DNA from: Actinomortierella ambigua | Lineage: Eukaryota > Mortierellomycota > Mortierellomycetes > Mortierellales > Mortierellaceae | Direction: 5' to 3' | DNA: 45,131 nt | Assembly (NCBI GenBank): GCA_016098155.1 | Contig: JAAAJB010000238.1 | Coordinates: 1-45,131, forward strand | Part shown: one piece after another, positions 1 to 8,627 of the stretch | How the letters are laid out: each line of letters opens with the position of its first letter | How positions within the stretch are numbered: the first letter of the stretch is position 1 | Notes under the pieces: generated by a model | The model's input: only the letters and a program-made list of their open reading frames with translations | What the model was told of the DNA's origin: nothing | Databases searched by the model: none | Made by a program: the position numbers and the translations under genes

Positions 1-31
<31 letters not shown>

Positions 32-68
32 GTGAGTGAGTGAGTGAGTGAGTGAGTGAGTGAGTGAG
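1..68. repeat. (AG)n followed by (GTGA)n microsatellite
   Basis: The window opens with about 14 AG units and then about ten GTGA units. This is simple-sequence DNA. The same GA/CT bias continues on both strands to about position 400, so short ORFs here are composition artefacts. Confidence 0.95.
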
Positions 69-358
69 AAAAGAAAGTCAAAGATACAAGATACATGGAG
101 AGAGAGTCCAGAGTTGTTGCTTCCACACCTAGGGGTCCACCGATCCAAAAGCCCATCACCCAGCGCTCTTTTGTTTTCATGGAGTGAGAGTCGTGGGGCC
201 GTAGTCCCAAAAGGAGACGTACAGAGATGTTTGCTTTCTCTCTTCCTCAAACACCCCCCTCCTCTCCTCTCCTCTCCTCTCTCTGTGCTGTCCCTTTCAC
301 TCTCCTCACTCTCTCTCTCACTCGCACTCTCCTCACTCTCTCACTCACTCGCACTCAC

Positions 359-527
359 TTTCTCTCTCTCTGTCTCCTTTCGTGCATGGTCCCTCAAACT
401 TTGACTTTGCACCCTTGACTGCATCATTCGGATCCAAAGCTTGGCACCGACAGACGGCACCACCAGCTCCTCGATCTGCAAACCCTTGAGCGCGTGGTAG
501 TTGACCGTTGGAAACCATCCCCCCCTT
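359..527 (-). other. Candidate SAM-like coding exon, minus strand, parent gene unresolved
   Basis: On the minus strand this block is open, begins after a CAG acceptor (529-528) and ends at a consensus GTGAGT donor starting at 358. It would encode 56 codons. The core uses codons preferred by neighbouring genes (AAC, TAC, CAC, AAG, ATC, GAG, GTC, GCC). The peptide contains YHALKGLQIEELVV followed by PSVGAKLWIRMMQ, which resembles the last two helices of a SAM domain (L..L...L..l.i..vG.R...l..i). No flanking exon could be joined with confidence: the sides are microsatellite and CT-rich DNA. It may be a lone exon of a gene leaving the window to the left, or chance. The SAM resemblance is by eye. 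Confidence 0.25.
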
Positions 528-1165
528 CTGTGTATGAATGTATGTGTGCGTGTATGTGTGTTTGTTTTTTTTTTTTCTGCCTGCCATTGTTGGTCACCCA
601 CCATTCATTGTCCCACCGAAGCGACACTTCCCTCGTCCCCCCATGCCTGTGCAACCCTCATGAAAACCTTTTTTTACCCCGTTTGCCAGCTTGTCTTCTT
701 CCTTCACCTCTCCTCATCGTTGATTTCTCGCCTCTCTCGCCTGTCATTACTCTCCTCCTTCCCTTGGTGAATTTCGTCTTTTGCATTCATCCCACAGCCC
801 CTTCTCACCTGTTCCAAACCTGCAATATCTAAGAGTTGCGCACACTCCTCTTTCCATCTCCTACCTCTCTTCCCACCACCTCCTTTTCCCCCTCCCCTCC
901 CCTCCCCCCCCAGCTCGGTAAACAACATTCTACTCCATGAGTGATTCATCTGATCCCACACTCCATGTAAGCTGGCTATATGTAATGTGATGCAACATCG
1001 TATGTGGGGATGCATGGAACCGACAATTCTGAGCACAGACAAAACGTTCGGGGAAAAGTGACGAAGGACGACCTAAAGAGAAAAAAAATGTGTGAGCACT
1101 GTTCTTCTTCTTCTCACCACGAGTAAGAGTGCTCTCATCTCATGTTCTTTGGGTGGCAATAGCAC
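528..1165. other. CT-rich non-coding stretch
   Basis: This stretch has polypyrimidine tracts (for example 560-575 and 880-912) and no ORF with convincing codon use. It probably holds the promoter and leader of the downstream plus-strand coiled-coil gene. Confidence 0.5.
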
Positions 1166-1926
1166 ATGAAGGCAGCTAAGAACCCCACCCCCCACCCCCT
1201 CCCTCGTGAGTGAGGTGTGTGTGTATGTGTGTGTGTTATGAGAGAGAGGAATGACCGATCCAACAATAATGTTTGTATTGGCCCACCCTTCCCCCACCCT
1301 CACTCCCTAATACAGCCAATACAGCAACATCCCCTTTGTGCCATGGCGAAAGGTGTTTGTTGCTTTGTTGGCGAACCCACGGAGAGTGCGTGACTTTTGA
1401 CCTGTCACAATTTATGTTCTGCTTGTAGCTTGCAGCATGCGCTTGCATTCCTTTCTCTTTGCCTTTTTTTTGTCTTTGTTCTCCTCAAGACTCTCCTTCA
1501 CAGACACTCTCTCTTTCTCTAACACATTTCTTTTTTAATCTTTTCCCCCCTCTATCAGCCTGCTTCTCCCTCGCCTGCAGGTTTTCCCAAGAGCACCAAC
1601 CATCGGTCTCCATCTAACTCGAGCCTGCCCTCGCCACCACTGTCGCCGCAACAGGATCGCTTATTGAACCAGGAGCACCCCTACGGCTACGCTTTGTCCC
1701 GTTCGTCCTTCTCCTCCAGCTGTTCGGACGACGAGAGCTTTGTGCGCCCAAGCTACCCCAGCAACAGCCTGTACGTTAGCAACAGCAGCAGTAACAATCC
1801 TCGACCCTCTGGTAGTGAGCAGCTCACTACTCGACCCAACGCTGCTGCTGGTCCACACGAGCACGCCCTGGAGGGTCACGCTCTCGAAGGACCAATTCCA
1901 ATCCCGCGCATCCTCGCCGATGATCA

Positions 1927-1962
<36 letters not shown>

Positions 1963-3790
1963 ACCAACCCCTCCTCTTCTGCCTCTTCACCCCAAACAAC
2001 AGCAACAGCGACAACAAGAAACACATCGACAGGACATCCCCTCCTTGGCGACTGATTCCCCCATGGACATCAAGACGGACAAAAAACTGACAGTGGATAC
2101 AAGCAGCACTTTACCGCTCACTCAAACAAATAAACTCTACCGCGACGCCCCAGCCTCCTTTGCAGCAGGCTTCCGCCCCTTGCATGGTGACGGCGACAGC
2201 GACGGCGACGATAACGACTCACAAGCAGAGATTAGCCCCTCTACGCCGCTGCTGCCCAGCCAACTACGGAAGCATCATGAGAGTCTAAAGCTCAAAGCCC
2301 GCCAAGAGCAAGCGGAGAAGAAACGCGCTGACGCCAAGGAGAAGAGGGCATCCCAATTGCAACAGTCATTATCAGTCACGCTGCCCGATCAAAAATCACC
2401 TTCCGACAAGGCGGACATCATTGAAGAGATCAACCTTGTGCAACCGCCCGTTGCTTGGCCCAATGACCTTGACGACGCCAACAAAGATTTGCTACTGTCA
2501 CCTACCTCCTACCATGCTCAAGGAGCCTTGATCCGCGCAAAGTCATACAGCATGTTCGAGTCAAGCCCGCAACAGCACCACCAGCACCATACTACGGCGT
2601 ATGGCTACCCTGCCCCTCCTGTCTCTCAACACGCCCAGACAGTGTATCTCCATCAGCTCTCCTCTACCTCGTCCTTCTTGTCCACTTCGCCACCGCCACA
2701 ACCTTCTATGGACACGCGAGATTGGATCAAGATGCAGGCGCGGATCAACTCGCTTGAACAGCAGGTTGGGCATGTCTCTCGGACCAACCAGTTACTGAAC
2801 GAGGAGCTAGATAAGGTCCATGGTCATTTGGACAAGCTGACGCACGAGGAGGGCGAAGGCTGGCGACGTGAGTATGAGTTTTTGGTTCAACAAGTCGATC
2901 TTATGCATCGTCAACTGTCTAAACAGTTTGGCCAGTTTGGCCAGTTCGGCAACTCTGGATTTGCCATGCCAACTCATGCAAAGGGAACAGGAGACGACGG
3001 GACCGGCTTGACGCGGATGCTGCAGCGTGAGGTTCGAGACCTGTCAGATTCGCTACGCAAATGGCAGGCTGCCTACGCGGACGCCGATGAGCGGTACCGG
3101 AAGAAACTCGGTAAGCGACTGCTTTGTTCTCAATTTTGCTTTGTTATCGTTCATGTAACGACCACCTTTCTGTCCCTTATTCTCATTCTTCCCCTTTTGT
3201 TATTATTATATTATTATTTGTCATTCCAATTTACAATAGATGGAGAGCGAGTTTTGAAGCAAACACTGCAGGAACGGGAGGCACAGCTGATTGTCCTGGT
3301 GGACAAATTGTCAGGATATGAACGTGAGTTCCGCAAGTCCATCTCCAACTATGAAGAGCTTATGCGTCTGTCGCGCGAGCTGCAGGTCCTCGAGGGTAAG
3401 CACCCAGAACACGTCGTACGAGCACTGGAATCTGCTACCTCAGCCACCTCCTCGTCATCGTCGACATCGTCTCATACACCACCACGGTCCTCAGGCACCC
3501 CAGACACGAGCATATCCGAGACTAGCTCCACTACAAGTATCGCTGGCGATGAATGGTCAGCTCTTCAGGCAGGACTGCGTAAGCGTTTGTCAGCATCATC
3601 TTCAATGATGGATGCGGGCGTTCTGCAGACGATGGACGATGCCAATGTCGCGACAGGTGATCATATGCCGGGCACCTTCCCTGCATCGCGCAGAAACTCC
3701 ATTGCACCGTCACAGCCCCCACCTGTTGATCACCTTTCTGTCTCTATCCTCTCTTGGGCGGCCCTCCTTGCTACCTACATGATGTCCTAG
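1166..3790 (+). CDS. Disordered coiled-coil protein with hydrophobic C-terminus (function unknown)
   Basis: Large low-complexity protein of unknown function. The main exon is open from an acceptor at 1579-1580 (long pyrimidine tract, CTGCAG). No ATG lies near its left edge. A matching first exon is ATG 1166 to 1205 (13 codons plus 1 nt) with a GTGAGT donor at 1206; both boundaries are phase 1. Model: 1166-1205, 1581-3110, 3240-3790. The second intron (3111-3239) starts GTAAGC and ends ACAATAG. It is 129 nt, has no in-frame stop, and encodes a hydrophobic run that interrupts the coiled coil, so it is taken as an intron. Visible features: S/P-rich N-terminus, a 12-Q run (about 1925-1961), a charged K/E/A stretch, then heptad-like coiled coils from 2710 to 3410, an S/T-rich tail, and a final weakly hydrophobic segment (LSVSILSWAALLATY) that could be a tail anchor. 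Poly(A) signal at 3945. The first exon is tentative. Confidence 0.6.
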
Positions 3791-3944
3791 TGAGAGCCAC
3801 ACCCTTAAACGCACACAACGCTCGCATACACATGAACCTCGATACGAGAATGGGGGTCTAGAGATTACTACTCGATCTGCCCCCTCGCCTCCCCCCTTCC
3901 CCAGAAACAAAACTTGTAAATACCAGACTCTAATATAGTAGCTG

Positions 3945-3950
3945 AATAAA
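3945..3950 (+). terminator. AATAAA poly(A) signal of the coiled-coil gene
   Basis: AATAAA lies about 155 nt downstream of the TAG stop at 3790 and runs into an A tract. Confidence 0.6.
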
Positions 3951-4265
3951 AAAAAAGTACTCTGTACGCTCTCTCTGGCGCGCAAGAGGCGAGTGAGGGG
4001 CGGGAGCCTTCAGAACCTTCTCTTAGCTGTAATTGGAAACCAGTTCAATACCCAATGCCAATGGATGGCCCCGCCTGTCGAGCGTAAGCCTGTAGAAACT
4101 GACTGTAGACCTATTTGAATCAACGCGTTCTACGGTATCCCCCTCCCCCTATCTCTTCTGCACCCTGCTGCCTGTGCTTAACGTTAATGGCCCCTGTGGG
4201 TCAGGGATTCATCAGCCACCCGATGTGGAACAGTGGCGAGGTGCTCTCAATTCTCTCACCAAACC

Positions 4266-4646
4266 TCCGCGGTATAACGATATATTTAAAAAAAAATTCT
4301 TCCGCGGCAGAGCTTATGGTTATCAGCCCCGGCAAAGCCACAAAAAAATCCTCCGCGGAATCCGGGTCGGTTTGGCCTCAGGCAATACTGGCAGCTTGCC
4401 ATCTCCTCAAGGAGTGTAAGGATGGCGGGCAGGGCTCAGATGACTGGGCGGCGTGGGTATGGATGTACACATTGTACTCCTCACTAGCAAACGACGTCGC
4501 ATAAATGAGGGCGCAGTGTAAATTTTAGTTTTTGGGACTAAAATGTGGCGGCAAAGCGTTCTCCATCACTTTGACAGGTCAATAAGCTCGCCTTAACATG
4601 CCAAGCCCATGTTGCACAAAGAATTCCAATTCTTGATGTCCGCGGA
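4266..4646. promoter_or_regulatory. Four TCCGCGG boxes upstream of a secreted-protein gene
   Basis: TCCGCGG occurs at 4266-4272, 4301-4307, 4352-4358 and 4639-4645. The third and fourth extend to the palindrome TCCGCGGA, and the fourth to GTCCGCGGAC (4638-4647). Three of them fall within 93 bp. Paired CGG/CCG triplets are the usual core of fungal Zn2Cys6 factor sites, so a shared binding site is plausible. That is inference; the factor is unknown. The surrounding 3.8-4.8 kb stretch contains no convincing gene. Confidence 0.4.
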
Positions 4647-4677
4647 CATGTCCTCTACCTCCACGTTCGACTTTGCA

Positions 4678-4684
4678 TATAAAA
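4678..4684 (+). promoter_or_regulatory. TATA box of the small secreted protein gene
   Basis: TATAAAA lies 134 nt before the ATG at 4818, followed by a CT-rich leader of the type usual in this window. Confidence 0.65.
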
Positions 4685-4817
4685 CCTGAGTCGTTTGGCC
4701 TCCAATTGAACATCACTCAACTATCTCCAGCTCCTCCTCCTCTTGCTCCAGCCCCCTGCCTTACCTACTCCTCCATCCAAACATTTTTTTTCCTTCACCT
4801 ATCTCGAGTTTTCAAGA

Positions 4818-5225
4818 ATGCATCTGTTCAAGTCGTCCCTCATCCTTTGCCTCGTCCTCCTCCAGACTGCCATCGTTGCCGTACAAGGTGCCATGCGAAT
4901 CTACGGCTCCGTCGATGTCTCTGTGGGACTGATGAACACGATTCAGCTGACTCTGTTCGACAACGGCGTCGACCAGATTAGCAAAGTCAACCTGGTGACA
5001 TTTGCCGATACTTGGAGCACAACCACCTCTGGCTTGAACGGCTACAAGCTCAAGGCCTGGTGGTCTGCTCGTGACAAGCTCGTTCACATCGAATGGTCCC
5101 GCCCTGGCTTCCTCGATGGCCTGTCGTGCAAGGCTAACGGCGACACCGAGTGCGTCGGTGGCGGTTCGCGGTTCGATCCCAAGGTTTGCATGGGATTCTA
5201 CGACTTCTCCTGCTGGTACTACTAG
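4818..5225 (+). CDS. Small secreted protein (135 aa), function unknown
   Basis: Intronless gene for a 135-aa precursor. The start chosen is ATG 4818, not an upstream in-frame codon, because it begins a classic signal peptide: MHLFKSS, then a hydrophobic core (LILCLVLLQTAIVAV), with likely cleavage near Gln23-Gly24. The mature part (about 111 aa) has four cysteines in the C-terminal third, two in the stretch SCKANGDTEC and two more near the end (KVC and SCWYY at the C-terminus). Repeated W and Y residues and alternating polar/hydrophobic patterning suggest a compact beta-rich extracellular domain. No family was recognised. It is preceded by a TATA box and by the TCCGCGG boxes, which suggests a specifically regulated, well-expressed secreted product. 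Confidence 0.8.
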   Translation: MHLFKSSLILCLVLLQTAIVAVQGAMRIYGSVDVSVGLMNTIQLTLFDNGVDQISKVNLVTFADTWSTTTSGLNGYKLKAWWSARDKLVHIEWSRPGFLDGLSCKANGDTECVGGGSRFDPKVCMGFYDFSCWYY

Positions 5226-5665
5226 CCCCGCTAGAGGACACTCTCCATTAGAATGATCCTTCTGTAACTTACCTATCCCTCCCCACCCGTCCATGTAGCA
5301 TCCTACCTTTTTTTTCTAGTCATCACATAATACAAATTCAATAACGCACAAAAATGACTAGTGGGGAATGACATTGTAACTAGATTGTGTATTTAGGCGT
5401 TTTTGTGTGAAAAAACAGAAGGGCTATTGACTATACTAGAGGTGGAGATAATGCTACTCTAGATTTCAAAGACACTATCGTGGTCAATTGAGGCTACTCT
5501 GGAATATGTGCACACTACTGTGGACGCGATGGCTACAGGAGTCATAAGATAGGCGGAAGAGCAAAAGATATACAATTTCTATCTCGACCATTGTCCGTGC
5601 GCGGTCTGTGCTCAATTGTTGTGTAAGCCATACCAATCTGATGCCGACAACCCCCCTTTTTTTTA
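5226..5665. other. Convergent intergenic stretch
   Basis: This is the 3' region between the plus-strand secreted-protein gene and the minus-strand FAD monooxygenase. No ORF or RNA gene is seen. Confidence 0.6.
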
Positions 5666-5667
5666 TT
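5662..5667 (-). terminator. AATAAA overlapping the stop codon of the monooxygenase
   Basis: On the minus strand the sequence reads TAATAAA: the TAA stop (5668-5666) overlaps the only nearby AATAAA by two bases. Further poly(A) elements may lie downstream. Confidence 0.45.
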
Positions 5668-7688
5668 AGACAGTAGCCACAGAAGTGCGAAGATAGTCGA
5701 AGCTCTTTTGTGGGTTAGGCGGCATGGAGCCAGAGGGCTCGACGTACGGTAAGAATGCCAGCTGAGGTCGATTATGCAAGGGCTTGCTGTATTGAGATTT
5801 TTTTATAAAGTCAGGAACAAGTTGGGTTATGGATCTCATCAACCAACCCTTGATGCCCTGCTTGCGGGAGCGAATGAGATGGAAATAGAAAAAAAAATCG
5901 CCAAGGATTAACCAGAAGCAGTGGGACCATCATGTGAATTCGACACTAACGTTGACAGCCATCAAGTAACGATATGTAATACGTACACGTTTCCATAATG
6001 CTCCAACGACAACACTGGTATCGTATGCTTGCTTGGCGACAGGGAATTGATCCTCCTTGTAGGCATCCAGACACCGCTTGATATCATCCACGTGGTTAGT
6101 GGGGCATGCCTCAAGCACATTGGCCAGCGCAACGGCGTCCAACATTGCGGTCACGGCGCCCTGACCGGCTGCTGGGAAGAATTTGTGGCATGCATCGCCT
6201 AACAGAACCGTCCGTCCATGATGCCACGTTTTGTAAAGCTTTTCTCTAGTAGGATTCGAATCGAAAAGGGAGAAAAAAGGAAGAAGAGAAAGGAGAAGTG
6301 AGTGAACAGACGCCAAGTATCCAACGTTCTCTGGTAATGCCAATCCACTCCTTTGCACACTTACTCCAACATAACCTTGGAAATGCCTTCCCTGTCGGTG
6401 TTGTCAATCAGCGAGCCTAGCGTCTGGCCTTTGCCAAAAGGGGAGGGCAGATCGCGGACGGCATCACACATGGTTTGTGAGGCTTCTGGCCCCCACTCGC
6501 TATTTCTGAATCGATCCTCATCGTCACGCGTCTTGTAATCATCGGAGTACTGGCAGACCATCCATTCGCATCGCCCCCCTTTAGCGGTGAAGCCCAAGGA
6601 CTACCAGAGAGAACGTGGAAAGCAGAAAACATGGTCCCTGTGTTAGGTCGCCCTTGCTCTCTGGCTCCTGTTTTGCCTCTTGAGCTGAAAGCTCTATCTT
6701 CGCTCTAGACATCACTTACCATGTAGGGCAGGTTGTCATACAAGATTGACACACACCGGCATTCGTCATCATTGATGTCTAGAATTTCCGGCGCCAATGG
6801 CCTGGTTACGCCAACCACACAAGTGGTATTGTAAGGTGGGGACGTGTCATCCTCTTTGGGTAACTCGTTGTTCTCGCTGAGGATCTTGTACAGTGCCTGG
6901 CGGACAGCAGAATAGGCACCGTCGGCCCCAACTATCACATCGCCATGATGCTTCATTCCATCCGAGGTACAAATCGTGGCTCTATCGTCATCTTGCTCGA
7001 TACTCAAGACCTTTTTTCCGTAGAGAATCTTTCCTGTCGGGACTAGGCGCACCAACAGCTCATAAAGAGCTGGGCGATCGATAATCTGCAGGTATCCACC
7101 AAATCTATAGGCGGAAAAAACGGCGGTAAACGAATGGAACCATGTACTTTGTAGTTTGTCTGCCCTTTTTTTTTGTCAGTGTTCAAATCATCGATATACC
7201 TCTCCCTAACAAAGTCAAATTCGAACTGTTGGATAATATTAAAGTCTGCCGTGTAGCCCGTTGCGGTCTTGACTGGCACCGAGAGGCGAATAAACTCGTC
7301 GTAAATGCCCAGTTGCTTGAATACCGGGAAGACTGAGGGACTCAAACTCATCGCACTTCCTGGAAGAGAAACAACAAACATATTGCTAGGCTATCCATTA
7401 GAACGCCTCACTCACTTCTTTTGTGGGAATCGCTGATATAGGGCGCTGTGGATACTGACCTAGAGGCTTGACTTGCTGTGCCCTTTCAAACACCTGGTAG
7501 GAGATACCCGCTTTCTCTAGACACGCAGCCAGCATGACACCCCCAATGCCAGCGCCGACTTTTTATATGTGTAATATTTGTCGTGTTCAAGGGGGGAAAA
7601 TTAGATTCAGGGAGAACGCCAAACTCCTTGTTAACGCGTCAATTTTTTTTTTTTTTTGGTACGAATGATTACCGATGAGAACGTGCAT
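5666..7688 (-). CDS. FAD-dependent monooxygenase (PHBH/salicylate-hydroxylase fold), 448 aa, seven exons
   Basis: Flavoprotein hydroxylase of the p-hydroxybenzoate/salicylate hydroxylase superfamily, expected to use FAD, NAD(P)H and O2. Exons read on the minus strand: 7688-7673, 7558-7460, 7359-7200, 7104-6720, 6600-6365, 6245-5987, 5857-5666. All six introns (95-129 nt) are GT-AG and keep the frame. The first exon has only 16 nt and supplies MHVLI; joined to exon 2 it gives the FAD dinucleotide motif VGAGIGG. Exon 4 has the DG motif (IVGADGAYSAVRQ) and exon 6 the second FAD motif (LLGDACHKFFPAAGQG). Exon 7 (GIKGWLMRS... to SVATV) lacks an ATG and would be missed by simple ORF calling. 448 aa is normal for the family. 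Substrate unknown. It is far from the other metabolic genes, so no cluster context helps. Confidence 0.88.
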
Positions 7689-8315
7689 CTTGAATGAAAT
7701 GAAGGAAGAAGGGAGAGATTGCAAAGTGAAAGAGCAAGAATAATGAGGAGTTTAATGAGATGAGGAGCAAGGTTTCCGTCCCGCGCGGTCTTGTACATAC
7801 CCAGACTTTGATAGAGGAGTAGCACAGCAGTTTGTACGACCCCAACAATCATACGACAACGACCTGTCGATTGAGGACATTGAGGCAGGATGCACAGCCG
7901 ACTGAGCCAATACGAGGACTTGTATCTTTCACAGAACGGGCACACGTTTCTCCCTCTCTCTCTCCTTCTAAAACTGTGCCCACATTGCTATCTGAGCGAC
8001 AATGAGAGAACTTTAACACAAAGTGCTTCCCCACACAGGCTGTCTATATTTCCCTTTTCGCCCCTGTCGTTTGGGTGGAAATAGAGACATGCAGTTCTAG
8101 AGTCTTGCGTTTGTCAAGGCGGGTGATCGGATCGTTGGGCTAGGGGTCGACCATTTGAAGTGACACTGACATGAACAAGGAAACGCCAGTATGGTGGGTG
8201 CATCTAGCATACTACCACATAATCCTGAGGTGGAGCACATGTTCAAGTCAGAAAGCTCTCCAGTTCATCGTCCATATGCCCATAACATATATGGTCACTG
8301 CATGGGCATGATTAG
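7689..8315. other. Upstream region of the monooxygenase; no gene seen
   Basis: This is mixed-composition DNA containing the presumed promoter of the minus-strand monooxygenase. Short ORFs exist on both strands but none has domain or codon support. Confidence 0.5.
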
Positions 8316-8627
8316 TTATAAAATAATGACACCCAGGGTTGTCACCCCAAAGGAAGTTTTTGAACAACACCATCTTAACAAGATCTGTTCGGAAATGTTG
8401 CCACGGTGGTGAGCCATGAACACGAAGCCTCCTCCGATGATAAAAAGGGTGGCTGCCACTGGGGCCATGTTTACCCAGGTATGAACAAGGTAGCCAGGAA
8501 ATGGAAGAATAGACTATTTTGCACTGCCAGCAACCTTGGTACAACAGAATCAGAAGGGGGAAAGGTTGATTTATAAAAAGAAACTAAAGCAAGATACATG
8601 TCTGGGTAGATATGGGAAATCACTCAT
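8316..8627 (-). CDS. Candidate small membrane protein (about 75 aa), tentative two-exon model
   Basis: The minus-strand block 8513-8316 is open to a TAA and reads like a real protein: SILPFPGYLVHTWVN, then a glycine-rich hydrophobic helix (MAPVAATLFIIGGGFVF), then a basic turn (MAHHRG). It follows a TAG acceptor. An in-phase first exon could be 8627-8598 (ATG, ten codons, GTATCT donor), giving an 84-nt intron. That ATG sits inside the last codons of the upstream ATPase gene (ATGAGTGA overlap), unusual for a fungal nuclear gene, so the first exon is doubtful. The single TM helix and size suggest a small organellar membrane subunit, but no family was recognised. The C-terminus may also be mis-spliced. 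Confidence 0.35.

Noticed and set aside
3396..3420. GTAAGC at 3396 as a further intron donor in the coiled-coil gene
   Set aside because: No in-phase acceptor with a pyrimidine tract follows, and the frame continues as plausible coding sequence.
4115..4504. 129-codon plus-strand ORF upstream of the secreted protein
   Set aside because: It has a poor start context and mixed composition, contains the TCCGCGG boxes and A runs, and shows no domain; it is treated as promoter DNA.
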